A DNA stretch of 64,000 nucleotides from Acidobacteriota bacterium (lineage in GTDB: Bacteria; Acidobacteriota; Terriglobia; Terriglobales; Acidobacteriaceae), in assembly GCA_018268895.1 (NCBI GenBank), contig JAFDVP010000001.1:1550001-1614000 (forward strand), given 5' to 3'. This document shows, in pieces, positions 1-8,737 of this stretch; within the stretch, counting starts at the first letter, position 1; each line of letters opens with the position of its first letter. The notes under the pieces were generated by a model, which was given only the letters and a program-made list of their open reading frames with translations, did not search any database and was not told the origin of the DNA. The position numbers and the translations under genes are program-made.

Positions 1-1326
1 GGTGCCAGCGGCCTCGCACACATGTTCGAGCACATGGCCTTCAAGGGCTCCGAGCAGATCGGCACCACCAACTACCCCGCCGAAAAACTCGCACTCTCCA
101 AAGTCGAAACCGCCTACGCCGCCTACGATGACGAATACCGCAAGCGCGTCGGCCAGGACCCTAAAAAGCTCGAGTCCCTGAAGAAAGCCTTCGACGACGC
201 GCAGGATGCCGCACAGAAGTATGTCATCCCCAACCAGTTCTCCGAGATCGCCGAGCAGAACGGCGCCGTCGGCATCAACGCCTCCACCAGTGAGGACTCG
301 ACGCAGTACTTCTGGTCGATGCCGTCCAACCGCCTCGAGCTGTGGGCCTACCTCGAAAGCCAGCGGATCGCTCAGCCCGTCCAGCGCGAGTTCTACAAGG
401 AGCGCGACGTCGTCCAGGAGGAGCGCCGCATGCGCATCGACTCCTCCCCCGTGGGCCGCATGGTCGAGCAGTTCCTCGCCACCGCCTACGTCGCACACCC
501 CTATGGCCGCTCCGGAGTTGGCTGGGAGAGTGAGATCTCGCAGGTCTCCGCCACCGAGGCCGAGGCCTTTCACAAGAAGTACTACACGCCGTCGAACATC
601 GTCATCGCCGTCGTCGGCGACCTCAAGGCCTCCGAGACCATGCCCGTCCTCGAGCGCTACTTCTCGAAGATCCCGCCCGGCCCCAAGCCCACGCCGATGA
701 CCACCGTCGAACCGCCGCAGTTCGCCGAAAAATCCGTCGTCATTAAAGAGGCCACGCAGCCCTTCTATATCGAGGGCTACCACCGCCCCGACTACCGCGA
801 CCCCGACGACTCCGTCTACGACGCCATCACCGACATCTTCTCCAACGGACGCACCGCGCGCCTCTACCGATCGCTCGTCCGCGACCAGAGGATCGCCGCC
901 GCGGCCGAAGGCTTCTCCGGCTTCCCAGGTTACAAGTTCCCCGGCCTCTTCGCCTTCTACGCTGTCCCCCTCCCCGGCCACACACCCGACGAGATCCGCG
1001 ACAGCATCCACAAAGAGCTCGACCGCCTCAAGACCTCCGACGTCTCCGATGAAGAGCTCGAGCGCTTCAAGACCCGCGCCCGCGCCGACCTCCTCCGCGG
1101 CCTGGCCGACAACGACGGCCTCGCCCACCAACTCGCCGAGTACCAGACCCGCTACGGCGACTGGCGACAGCTCTTCCGCGACCTCGACAAGATCAACGCC
1201 GTCAAGAAAGAAGACATCCGCCGCGTCGCCAACAAGATCTTCGTCGACTCAAACCGCACCAGCGCACGCATCGAGTTCGTCGCGCCACAAAAACCCGCAC
1301 AAGCCAGCCAGGGAGGCGCGCAGTGA
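1..1326 (+). CDS. M16 family zinc peptidase (5' end outside window)
   Basis: The open frame runs in from the left edge, so the start and signal peptide are missing. The first codons read GASGLAHMFEHMAF, which contains the inverted zinc motif HxxEH (H-M-F-E-H, bases 19-33) of the M16 family (pitrilysin/processing peptidase). The rest (about 440 residues) has the expected two-domain layout, with the ERRMRIDSSP helix after the active site and the second-domain R/Y region (NGRTARLYRSLVRDQRIA). It probably acts in the periplasm on peptides. It overlaps the next gene by 4 bases (GTGA), so the two are translationally coupled and probably form a catalytic/non-catalytic pair. Confidence 0.93.
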   Translation, partial: GASGLAHMFEHMAFKGSEQIGTTNYPAEKLALSKVETAYAAYDDEYRKRVGQDPKKLESLKKAFDDAQDAAQKYVIPNQFSEIAEQNGAVGINASTSEDSTQYFWSMPSNRLELWAYLESQRIAQPVQREFYKERDVVQEERRMRIDSSPVGRMVEQFLATAYVAHPYGRSGVGWESEISQVSATEAEAFHKKYYTPSNIVIAVVGDLKASETMPVLERYFSKIPPGPKPTPMTTVEPPQFAEKSVVIKEATQPFYIEGYHRPDYRDPDDSVYDAITDIFSNGRTARLYRSLVRDQRIAAAAEGFSGFPGYKFPGLFAFYAVPLPGHTPDEIRDSIHKELDRLKTSDVSDEELERFKTRARADLLRGLADNDGLAHQLAEYQTRYGDWRQLFRDLDKINAVKKEDIRRVANKIFVDSNRTSARIEFVAPQKPAQASQGGAQ

Positions 1327-2822
1327 AGACATTCATGAATCGTTATCGGCTAGCCTTCTCCGCTGCACTCATCGCGGCAATCTTCACGCCATCCGTTTCG
1401 CTCGCGCAGGCTGCTCCTGTCGCGGCACCACCAAAGCCCGCCGCCCCGGCACAGCCGTGGAAGAAGATACCCATCCCGCCACTCCACGCCTTTAAGCCTG
1501 AGCAGCCTAAGCGCATCGAGCTTGCGAACGGTCTCGTCATCTTCCTCCAGGAAGACCACGAGCTTCCCTTCATCAACGGCTCCATCCTCATCCGCGGTGG
1601 CAGCCGCGACGAGCCCGCTAACAAGGTCGGCCTCGTCTCTATGTACGGCCAGACGTGGCGCACCAGCGGCACCACGACGATCAGCGGCGACAAGCTCGAC
1701 GATCAGCTTGAACTCAAGGCCGCGCGCGTCGAAACCTCCGGAGGCTCCGCCAACACCTCCCTCCGCTGGTCCAGCTTCAAGCAGGATTTCGACTCCGTCT
1801 TCGCCTCGGCCATCGATCTCCTCCTCCACCCCGCCTTCAAGGCCGACAAGCTCGCCCTGAGCAAGCGCCAGATCGACACCGGCATCTCCCGCCGCAACGA
1901 CGACGCCTCGGGCATCGCCATCCGCGAAGCCGTCAAGCTCGTCTACGGCCCCACCAGCCCATTCGCGCGCCAGCCCGAGTACGCCACCGTCGCCGCCGTC
2001 ACCCTCGACGATCTCAAGGCCTGGCACGACAAGACCGTTGTCCCCAACGGCATGATCGTCGCCGTCTCCGGAGACTTCGACTCCGCCGAGATGGAGCAGA
2101 AGCTCCGCGCTGCCTTCGAGCCCATGCGGAAGGGCCAGACCATCGCGCCTGAAAAGTTCACCTTCACCGACCCCACGCCCGGCATCCGCTTCGCCAACAA
2201 GGACGACGTCAACCAGTCCAACGTACTCATCGTCGGCCTCGGCACCGAGCGTTCCAATCCTGACTACTACGCGCTCTCCGTCATGAACGAGGTCTTCTCC
2301 GGCGGCTTCGGTTCGCGCGTCGTGCAGAACGTCCGCACCAAGCTCGGCCTCGCCTACTCCGTCGATGGCAGCTTCGGAGCCTCCTACGACCACCCCGGCA
2401 TCTTCTACGTCATCGCCGGGACCAAGAGTGCCTCCACCGTTGCAGCCACCAAGGCGATGCTCGACGAAGTCAACCGCCTCAAGACCGTCCCGCCATCGCC
2501 AACCGAGTTGGCCAAAGCCAAAGACCAGCTCCTGAACTCCTTCATCTTCCACTACGACTCACCCGACAAGATCCTCAACGAGCAGGTCACGCTCGCCTTC
2601 TACGGCTACCCATCAGACTTCCTCGAGAAGTACAAGACCGGCATCGAAAAGGTCACCGCCGCCGACGTCTCCCGCGTGGCGAACAAATACGTCGACCAGT
2701 CCAAACTAGGCATCGTCGTAGTAGGCAACCAACCTGAGATCAAGCCCCCGCTCTCCGAACTAGGCAAAGTCACCGACCTCGACATCACCATCCCACCACC
2801 ACCCGGCAAACCCGGCCAGTAG
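1323..2822 (+). CDS. M16 family peptidase-like protein, non-catalytic subunit
   Basis: This 499-residue protein starts at a GTG overlapping the stop of the upstream peptidase. An N-terminal signal peptide ends near SVSLAQA. The fold follows M16 (FINGSILIRGGSRDEPANK early; SGGFGSRVVQNVR and LGLAYSVDGSFG in the second half). The HxxEH zinc motif is absent: the matching place reads VSMYGQTWRTSG. In two-gene M16 systems one subunit keeps the metal site and the other supplies the substrate-binding R/Y pair, which fits this order. A secreted or periplasmic heterodimer with the upstream product is inferred. Confidence 0.9.
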   Translation: MKTFMNRYRLAFSAALIAAIFTPSVSLAQAAPVAAPPKPAAPAQPWKKIPIPPLHAFKPEQPKRIELANGLVIFLQEDHELPFINGSILIRGGSRDEPANKVGLVSMYGQTWRTSGTTTISGDKLDDQLELKAARVETSGGSANTSLRWSSFKQDFDSVFASAIDLLLHPAFKADKLALSKRQIDTGISRRNDDASGIAIREAVKLVYGPTSPFARQPEYATVAAVTLDDLKAWHDKTVVPNGMIVAVSGDFDSAEMEQKLRAAFEPMRKGQTIAPEKFTFTDPTPGIRFANKDDVNQSNVLIVGLGTERSNPDYYALSVMNEVFSGGFGSRVVQNVRTKLGLAYSVDGSFGASYDHPGIFYVIAGTKSASTVAATKAMLDEVNRLKTVPPSPTELAKAKDQLLNSFIFHYDSPDKILNEQVTLAFYGYPSDFLEKYKTGIEKVTAADVSRVANKYVDQSKLGIVVVGNQPEIKPPLSELGKVTDLDITIPPPPGKPGQ

Positions 2823-2869
2823 CAGATCAATGCCATGTCATACAAATATTCGATATAGGTGAGCTTTCC

Positions 2870-3730
2870 TTGAATACGATCCGCTCTGTCGCTGTTGTTG
2901 TCTCCTACGTTATTGGAAGCTTGGTGGTACAACCGTCTGGTGCACAAAGCCCAGTGCAAGAAAAGATACAACTACCTTCGGGATCTTTGCCGATCGACAC
3001 CGAGAAGCTAATCAACTCAATTAGAGAAAGCTACTACCATCCGGATGACCTCAGCGCTTTGGAATGTACCGTCTCTGTCGATTGGTCTGGAGTTCCGACC
3101 GGTGTCAAGACAGATGAAGCTCAGGCTCGCCTGAAGGTTCTCAACGACGTTAGAGTCCATTCCAAAGCAGCGCGTGACAAAGTTCCCGAACTGACCTTCG
3201 ACTGGGGCTCTGGAACTTTCAACGCGAAGGAACAAATGGAGAGCGCCATCAAACAAATGATCAATGGCTTCTACCAAATGTATTGGCCTCTGATCGGGTC
3301 CTTTCCCCTTCAAAAACCATCAGAAGTAAAGAAGATCACCCAAGAAGCAGATGGGCTGACACTAGAATCTGTGGAAGGGAATGCCAGCATCGTTCTCAAG
3401 GCTAACAAGGATAATCTGCCCATTCGCTACAATGTTGATAGCCCCGTAATGAAAGCCGTGATGGAGCCCTCCTACAGTCCGTCGCCAAACCCAATACCGG
3501 GTGATCGCAGTCGTTTAACTGGTCTCAAGGCCACGGATCAGTTTGGGAACTCGACCATTAATCTCGTTCTCTCACTCGACTATCAATCCCTGGGAGGATT
3601 TAATATCCCGCATAAAATTACGCTTACAGTCAGCCCCACGGTCTCGATCCCGATGGAGTTCTCAAACTGTACAGTCTCGAAGATCGTGCAAGTAGCCCCA
3701 CCTGTTCCCGTCACTCCAGCGACGAACTGA
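2870..3730 (+). CDS. hypothetical secreted protein
   Basis: The product (286 aa) is not recognised. The start is a TTG at 2870 preceded by AGGTGAG at suitable spacing. Residues 1-25 form a signal peptide (hydrophobic VAVVVSYVIGSLVV, cleavage near SGAQS). The mature part is about 260 residues with no membrane segment or catalytic motif that I can name; it is rich in beta-forming stretches and ends in a proline-rich tail (VAPPVPVTPATN). It follows the M16 pair by 47 bp and may be read through from it. Its base composition is more AT-rich than the M16 genes. Confidence 0.7.
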   Translation: MNTIRSVAVVVSYVIGSLVVQPSGAQSPVQEKIQLPSGSLPIDTEKLINSIRESYYHPDDLSALECTVSVDWSGVPTGVKTDEAQARLKVLNDVRVHSKAARDKVPELTFDWGSGTFNAKEQMESAIKQMINGFYQMYWPLIGSFPLQKPSEVKKITQEADGLTLESVEGNASIVLKANKDNLPIRYNVDSPVMKAVMEPSYSPSPNPIPGDRSRLTGLKATDQFGNSTINLVLSLDYQSLGGFNIPHKITLTVSPTVSIPMEFSNCTVSKIVQVAPPVPVTPATN

Positions 3731-3780
3731 CGCATATCGAGGACGTTGTACTCAGGTCGAAGCATGACGCTGGATGCCAT

Positions 3781-3923
3781 TCATGCGGTTTCATCGCATG
3801 AGTGGGAGATTCGAGCGAAGCTCGAACCGCTTCTAGGTACGCCAAGCCTTCAGGCTTGGCTCTCTCAAAGCGCTGCGAAGCAGCTTACCGCTCTGCCGAA
3901 GGCCAGAGCGAAGTCCGCAGGAC
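3781..3923. repeat. cluster of six short hairpins between convergent genes
   Basis: Six inverted repeats follow one another: 3781-3801 (7-bp stem, 7-nt loop), 3810-3826 (TTCGAGC/GCTCGAA, loop GAA), 3841-3860 (GCCAAGCC/GGCTTGGC, loop TTCA), 3872-3884 (GCTGC/GCAGC, loop GAA), 3890-3909 (GCTCTG/CAGAGC with inner CC/GG, loop GAA) and 3913-3923 (GTCC/GGAC, loop GCA). Four loops are GNA triloops, a class known for unusually stable mini-hairpins. No T-run follows, so this is not a plain terminator. The convergent genes at 2870-3730 and 3992-4444 flank it, so it could block read-through, or be a repeat element or a structured RNA. Confidence 0.75.
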
Positions 3924-3991
3924 GAAGCGATTGATCTATTGCCTTTCCGCCGAGGCTCAAACCATCTTGCTTCTCCAAAAAGGGAGTGCCT

Positions 3992-4444
3992 CTACGCATC
4001 GCTCCGCACAAATGACTCGTATTCCAGCGTGAGCCGCTCGATCGCAACATGCGAGGTGTCCGCATTCAGCTCCGTGATTGCCTCGTAAGCACTTGGCCAA
4101 CAGTTCTTCAGCCGAAACACAATCACCACATTGTGCTGTCCGTCCAGCAGTGTAATCGTGACATCCCGCCGGTAGCCGCTCCCTCCACCCCCAACGGACA
4201 CCACCTGGCTCGCCCACGACTGAAAATCCAGGTCACCCTGAACAATCTCTCTTTCCAGAGTGATCGGCTCATAGGCCGTAAGCCCCGGCGCCTTTTGCGG
4301 TGAATTCGTAGCGCTCGAGCCATCGCGGTGGGTCACCACACTCGTGCTCCATTTCAAAGGACTCACGCGCGTCACCCCCGTACGCGTACCGCCCCAGTTC
4401 ACAACAAACGAGAAGTCCTCCAACGGATCTTTATTCACCGCCAT
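3992..4444 (-). CDS. phage tail tube-like protein (TIGR02241/gp19-like), orphan
   Basis: About 150 residues. The pattern matches the tail-tube family of contractile tails and extracellular injection systems: DFSFVVNWGG near the start, a G-T-R-T-G-V-T-R-V-S segment, then KAPGLTAYEPITLEREIV, DFQSWASQVV, DVTITLLDGQHN, VFRLKNCWPSAYE and the ending HVAIERLTLEYESF. The start at 4444 is chosen because GAGGTGAGAG lies just upstream; the open frame extends 18 codons further without a good ribosome site. No sheath, baseplate, spike or ATPase gene is within the window, so it is an orphan. It could be a remnant or a part working with a distant cluster. Family assignment is from remembered consensus. Confidence 0.72.
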   Translation of the reverse strand: MAVNKDPLEDFSFVVNWGGTRTGVTRVSPLKWSTSVVTHRDGSSATNSPQKAPGLTAYEPITLEREIVQGDLDFQSWASQVVSVGGGGSGYRRDVTITLLDGQHNVVIVFRLKNCWPSAYEAITELNADTSHVAIERLTLEYESFVRSDA

Positions 4445-5092
4445 CTCTCTCACCTCATCGATGCAACCAGGAACCCGGAATTTCTGCGATGCTATCACTT
4501 CAGTCCTCGCTGCATCATGATTGGTTCAACTTTCGCGATCTATCCACAGGCATCGTTACTCGTAAACTCATGCGCTCCAACACATCTCTCTCATTCCCAC
4601 AAAACACCGTTTATTTCCACACAAAAACACCGTTTTTCGCTCTTGCTTCCGCAGGAAACAGGAGTAGAGTTCATTTCACCGGGGGAGCAATCCTCCAGAA
4701 GGAGAGAGAAAAAAAGGAGTCATCAGGAGAATCGGAAACGAGACTCACACGGCGCTCAGGAAACTGGATGGCGTGGATGGAACCAGACAAGCTCTTGCAG
4801 AGGAATGAGCAGCGGGCAACGACAGAAAGCGCGGGGCAACCCGCAGCACTGAAGGAGTCCGAGGTTTCAGGAGACTGCGATCCGGGGTCCGAACCGGATC
4901 TTCGAGAATCGGAAAAGCCAGGGGCGATCGACCGCAAGGTCAGGTCGCCCCTTCGCTATTTAACCCTCTTCAAACCTGCTCCGAAGCCTACCTTGAAGCT
5001 GCCACGCCAAAAATCAAAAATAAAGGTGTCATTTTGAGCGAGTCGCAGACCAGTCGACGAACTCCAGCATTTTGCTTTGTCGTCTCAACGAT
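4445..5092. other. 650-bp gap without convincing protein gene
   Basis: The open frames here, including a 182-codon one from 4489, read as low-complexity, Arg/Ser/Lys-rich peptides with no domain, and I do not support them as genes. Two near-identical short AT-rich stretches (CACAAAACACCGTTTA and CACAAAAACACCGTTTT, about 4598-4636) lie in the left half. The right half holds the hairpin series listed separately at 4831-4952. Confidence 0.6.
4831..4952 (+). ncRNA. probable structured RNA (four consecutive hairpins)
   Basis: Four helices follow in order: 4831-4844 (GCGGG/CCCGC closed by GCAA), 4850-4870 (CTGAA/TTCAG), 4879-4900 (GATCCGG/CCGGATC) and 4920-4952 (AGGGGCGA/TCGCCCCT enclosing GACC-GCAA-GGTC). 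Two are capped with GNRA tetraloops, which are typical of folded RNA rather than DNA repeats. Neither strand has a credible gene. The family is not recognised and the ends and strand are uncertain; plus is given because the tetraloops read GCAA on that strand. It could also be a read-through structure between the flanking minus-strand genes. Confidence 0.4.
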
Positions 5093-5656
5093 CTACTTCC
5101 TGATCTTCGCCATCACCGCCGAGCAATACTCCTTGCCCATCTCCTTGCTCATCTTCTTGGCATATCCGAAGTTCTTCGCCACATCGTCCCACTGGAATAC
5201 CTCGCCGCGACACTCCTTCAGCTTCGGTCCATTCATCTCCCAGTAGCCGGAGAATATGGCATGGTCCTTCGCAATCAACCGGACCTCGCCACCTTTATCC
5301 TCCGCGTTTCCCGAGGTAAAGACCATCGGCCCCACCTTATCGTCGTGTCCGCGAAACTTCGCCGCCACCGGGTTTGCTCCCTGAAGCTGCATCACGGTCA
5401 CATCGTCTGTGTAGCCGCCGGAGCCCAGGTTGATGAGGGCCTCCGATCCTCCCGTCCCGCTCAGGTCGGCAGTCAGCACGACCGCCGGCGCGTAGTGTGC
5501 ATTTGCCGACTCCTTCGGGAACGTATGGTGAACCACACGCTGTACTGCGGGAAGGAACGCATTCCAATCGGCCGTCGCTGTTGGCACGCTTGTGGCGCTC
5601 ACAACTCCTACGCTACTCAGCATCCATATACCAGCCAGAAATGTCTCTCTTGTCAT
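5093..5656 (-). CDS. hypothetical secreted protein
   Basis: 187 residues. The ATG at 5656 is chosen over the GTG nine bases upstream because AGGTGA sits at proper spacing. A signal peptide covers about residues 1-22 (FLAGIWMLSSVGVVSATS). The mature part contains VLTADLSGTGGSEALINLG, reminiscent of calcium-binding FG-GAP/VCBS blade sequences, followed by YTDDVTVMQLQG. Two cysteines (KECRGE and KEYCSA) could form a disulfide. It is about 190 aa, too short for a full propeller. Function unknown. Confidence 0.65.
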   Translation of the reverse strand: MTRETFLAGIWMLSSVGVVSATSVPTATADWNAFLPAVQRVVHHTFPKESANAHYAPAVVLTADLSGTGGSEALINLGSGGYTDDVTVMQLQGANPVAAKFRGHDDKVGPMVFTSGNAEDKGGEVRLIAKDHAIFSGYWEMNGPKLKECRGEVFQWDDVAKNFGYAKKMSKEMGKEYCSAVMAKIRK

Positions 5657-6053
5657 CGCTATCACCTGCGCCTTTGGAGTTCTCTGCCGCCAAGCCTACT
5701 CGGCGATCCGGTTTTCTCCCATTCCCCAAAAGGGCCACCACCCAGGATTTTCCCCATGAACAGACCTGAAAAATCTGTAACTTGCATCGGAAGGTTCGGA
5801 ATTTCCCTGGAAAATCCTTGTCAAGCCACAAATCGTATAAACGGTTTATTTACAGCATCTTGCATTTGCCGGTTTCTCTTGGAATGTTGCTAGACTTTAA
5901 ATAGGGGCCTTGGGAGCCTGCCTGGTAATAGAGGGTGCAAAACGGAACCTCAAAGGTACTGCTCAAATAACCCTTTTGTTTCTAATATTTTGCATAATTG
6001 ATACCCGGGGGGGTGGGTGCCCTCTTTAACGCTCATGAGAAGATAGCGTCAGA
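5657..6053. promoter_or_regulatory. AT-rich divergent promoter region before glmU
   Basis: This stretch separates the minus-strand secreted protein from plus-strand glmU and holds no gene. It contains a perfect inverted repeat at 5837-5849 (ATAAAC-G-GTTTAT), which has the look of a repressor site. CATAAT at 5993-5998 is a possible -10 box without a convincing -35. A run of seven G lies at 6007-6013 shortly before the glmU start. These promoter calls are weak. Confidence 0.35.
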
Positions 6054-7475
6054 ATGGACACGCAACAATTTGCCATAGCCATCATGGCCGCCGGAAAAGG
6101 CACGCGGCTCAAGAGCAAGCGCCCAAAAGTGCTCCACGAAATCGGCGGCCGCGCTCTCCTGCTGCACGTCATCGCCGCAGCAAAAAAGGTCGTTCCGGCC
6201 AGCAACATCTACTGCATCATCGGCCATGAAGCTGATCGTGTCCGCGCAGCCGTCGAGTCCACCGGCGTCCAGTTCGTCCTCCAGCCGGAACAGCGCGGTA
6301 CCGGCCACGCCATGCAGATGGTCAAGGCATTCTTCGCGCTCTCTGGCGCGCCGATACCGGAGAACCTTCTCGTCCTCTCCGGCGACGTCCCGTTGATCCG
6401 CCCTGAAACCATCACCTCCATCTGCGAGACCCACCTCCGCGAAAAGGCGGCGATGACCATCCTCACCGCCGTACCCTCCGATCCCACTGGTTACGGCCGC
6501 GTCCTCCGAGTGAACCCGAATGCGCCTGAAGTCACAGCGATCGTCGAGCAGAAATCACTCAACCCCGACCAACTCGCAACACCCGAGATCAACTCCGGCA
6601 TCTATTGCTTCCGCACCGCTTCCCTCTTCGAAAAACTCGACAGGCTCGACACCAACAACGCTCATGGCGAGTTCTACCTCACAGACGTCGCCGCAATGCT
6701 GGTCGCCGACGGCCAGCGCGTCGTCGCCGTAAAAGCGGACTCGGTCGACGAAGTGCTCGGAGCGAACACCATCGCCGAGATGATGCACCTCGACGCGGCG
6801 ATGCGACTCGAAACAACAAAGAGGCTGATGGCCGCAGGAGTGACGATCTTCCGCCCCGATACTTGCGTAATCGACGCCGAAGTTGAAATCGGACCCGATA
6901 GTGTTATCGAGCCATATGTACAACTCTTTGGCGCAACGAAGATCGGCTCTGACTGCCGTGTACGTTCGTACTCGGTGCTCCAGAACACGACGATTGGTGA
7001 CAATGTTACGGTCCGCAACGGTTGCATCATGGACTCAGCAACAATTGCAAACAATGCGATTATCGGGCCGTACTCGCACCTGAGGCCCGAGAGCGAGATC
7101 GGCGAAGGCGCTCACGTCGGCAACTTCGTCGAGACCAAGAAGGTCACACTCGGCGCAGGATCGAAGGCGAACCACCTGAACTATCTCGGCGATGCCGTGA
7201 TCGGGGCGAACGTAAACGTCGGAGCCGGTGCGATCACGTGCAACTACGACGGAGTGAACAAGCACCGGACGACGATAGGCGACAACGTCTTCGTCGGCTC
7301 GGACTCGACGCTGGTCGCGCCCGTCACTATCGAATCCGGCTCCTACATCGCCGCTGGGAGTACCATTACCGACGATGTTCCAACGGGTGCTCTCGCACTC
7401 GGACGCGCCCGCCAGGTGACAAAACCCGGTTGGGTCGAAGCAAAGAAAGCCGCCCGGGATCAGAAGCAGACATAG
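6054..7475 (+). CDS. glmU: bifunctional GlcNAc-1-P uridyltransferase / GlcN-1-P acetyltransferase
   Basis: GlmU (473 aa, normal length) makes UDP-N-acetylglucosamine for peptidoglycan and lipopolysaccharide in two steps: acetylation of glucosamine-1-phosphate, then uridylyl transfer. The N-terminal Rossmann pyrophosphorylase carries the signature MAAGKGTRLKSKRPKVLHEI (residues 9-28), then QRGTGHAMQ and LSGDVPLI. The C-terminal half (from about residue 260) is a left-handed beta-helix of hexapeptide repeats, with the conserved HVGNFVETKK, NHLNYLGDA and ANVNVGAGAITCNYDG of the acetyl-CoA site. This is a cytoplasmic, essential housekeeping enzyme. Separately, the next gene follows after 116 bp. 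Confidence 0.98.
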   Translation: MDTQQFAIAIMAAGKGTRLKSKRPKVLHEIGGRALLLHVIAAAKKVVPASNIYCIIGHEADRVRAAVESTGVQFVLQPEQRGTGHAMQMVKAFFALSGAPIPENLLVLSGDVPLIRPETITSICETHLREKAAMTILTAVPSDPTGYGRVLRVNPNAPEVTAIVEQKSLNPDQLATPEINSGIYCFRTASLFEKLDRLDTNNAHGEFYLTDVAAMLVADGQRVVAVKADSVDEVLGANTIAEMMHLDAAMRLETTKRLMAAGVTIFRPDTCVIDAEVEIGPDSVIEPYVQLFGATKIGSDCRVRSYSVLQNTTIGDNVTVRNGCIMDSATIANNAIIGPYSHLRPESEIGEGAHVGNFVETKKVTLGAGSKANHLNYLGDAVIGANVNVGAGAITCNYDGVNKHRTTIGDNVFVGSDSTLVAPVTIESGSYIAAGSTITDDVPTGALALGRARQVTKPGWVEAKKAARDQKQT

Positions 7476-7591
7476 AGACGTCCGCTTCTTCAGAACCGAG
7501 AAACCGCACAAGATCAAATACGACTAATGGCCCCACGAGCGCAGCCGATGATTGTGTAGAAGCGCGACTGCGCCTGGAGCCTTGTAGACAG

Positions 7592-8671
7592 ATGCCACAT
7601 GAAAGAGTCCTTGTGGTTGATGACGAGGCACCGGTAAGGGGTATCGTGGCTGCGTTGCTTGAACACAGCGGCTACTCTTCTGTCACTGCGGGCAGCGCGG
7701 ATGAGGCGATTGAGACGCTCAGCCAGGACCACGGATACTCTCTAGTTCTTTCCGACATTATGATGCCGGGCACCGATGGTTTGACACTTCTCGATCGAAT
7801 CTCTGCCGATCATCCGGGCCTGCCTGTGATCATGTGTACCGCAGTGCATGACGTCCACGTCGCCACCAGCGCATTTCGTCGAGGCGCGTTCGACTATCTC
7901 TTGAAGCCCTTCGAACGCATTCAACTTGAGGGAGCGGTTGCTCGTGCAGCCGAACACAGCCGCAATTTACGACAGAATATTGCGTATCGTCAGCACCTTG
8001 AAGAGATCATCTCGGCGCGCACAAGCCGGTTACGATCGACGATGCAAGACCTCGAACGCAGCTACGACATCACGATTGAAGCTATGGGCGATGCTCTGGA
8101 CCTGCGCGACGAAGAGACCGAGGGGCACTCGCGGCGAGTGACCGCATATACCGTGGCGTTGGCCCGATCTGCCGGTGTCGATGGAGACCATCTGCGCATC
8201 ATCGCTCGCGGGGCATTCCTTCACGATATTGGAAAGATCGCAACTCCCGACGCTATTTTGCTAAAACCGGGACGGCTCAACGCGGAAGAGATGGTCATCA
8301 TGCGGGAGCACTGCCAGAGCGGCTACGACATGGTTCGCAAGATTCCCTTCCTGCGCGAAGCAGCCGAGATTGTCTATGCCCATCAGGAGAGATTCGACGG
8401 TAGCGGATATCCACGCGGATTAAAAGGAGAGGAGATCCCGCTAGGAGCGCGCATCTTCGCAATCGCAGATGCGCTCGATGCGATCACGTCCGATCGTCCT
8501 TACCGCAAGGGTGCAAGTTACGACGTGGCGCGTAGTGAGATCATACGGTGTTCCGGAACACAGTTCGATCCTGAGATTGTCAGGATATTTCAGGAGATTA
8601 AGGATGAGGCCTGGAGCAGTCTGCGTGAGCGATCCAGGCACTGCGACTTCCTCGCATTTACGGCCCTCTGA
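7592..8671 (+). CDS. response regulator with HD-GYP domain (c-di-GMP phosphodiesterase type)
   Basis: 359 residues from ATG 7592; the longer open frame upstream overlaps glmU and is not coding. Residues 1-120 are a receiver domain (VLVVDDE, phospho-acceptor Asp in LVLSDIMMPG, Lys in YLLKPF). A coiled-coil linker (about 125-165) leads to an HD-GYP domain: AFLHDIGKIATPD, AHQERFDGSGYPRGLKGEE and IFAIADALDAITSDRPYRKG. The HD metal pair and the GYP motif are both intact, so it should hydrolyse cyclic di-GMP when phosphorylated. No histidine kinase is adjacent, so its partner is encoded elsewhere. Upstream SD is weak (GGAG at about 7576). Confidence 0.93.
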   Translation: MPHERVLVVDDEAPVRGIVAALLEHSGYSSVTAGSADEAIETLSQDHGYSLVLSDIMMPGTDGLTLLDRISADHPGLPVIMCTAVHDVHVATSAFRRGAFDYLLKPFERIQLEGAVARAAEHSRNLRQNIAYRQHLEEIISARTSRLRSTMQDLERSYDITIEAMGDALDLRDEETEGHSRRVTAYTVALARSAGVDGDHLRIIARGAFLHDIGKIATPDAILLKPGRLNAEEMVIMREHCQSGYDMVRKIPFLREAAEIVYAHQERFDGSGYPRGLKGEEIPLGARIFAIADALDAITSDRPYRKGASYDVARSEIIRCSGTQFDPEIVRIFQEIKDEAWSSLRERSRHCDFLAFTAL

Positions 8672-8737
8672 ATCTTGTCGGCCAACTTGCATAACCGCCT
8701 TGAAGGCTTCTAGGATGCAGAACCGGGAGGGAGAGCT

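Noticed and set aside
1350..2552. 400-codon open frame on the minus strand
   Set aside because: It lies entirely antisense to the M16 gene, whose domains are clear; the peptide is Gly/Asp/Glu/Val-rich, the usual mirror of a GC-rich gene.
4545..4640. Replication origin (DnaA boxes)
   Set aside because: CTATCCACA and TTTCCACA resemble boxes but are few, imperfect and not next to dnaA, dnaN or other origin genes.
4489..5037. 182-codon open frame on the plus strand
   Set aside because: No domain, a biased Ser/Arg/Lys composition, no ribosome site, and it runs through strong hairpins.
7022..7591. Long 5' extension of the HD-GYP frame
   Set aside because: It overlaps glmU and encodes an Arg-rich shadow; the receiver domain starts right after ATG 7592.
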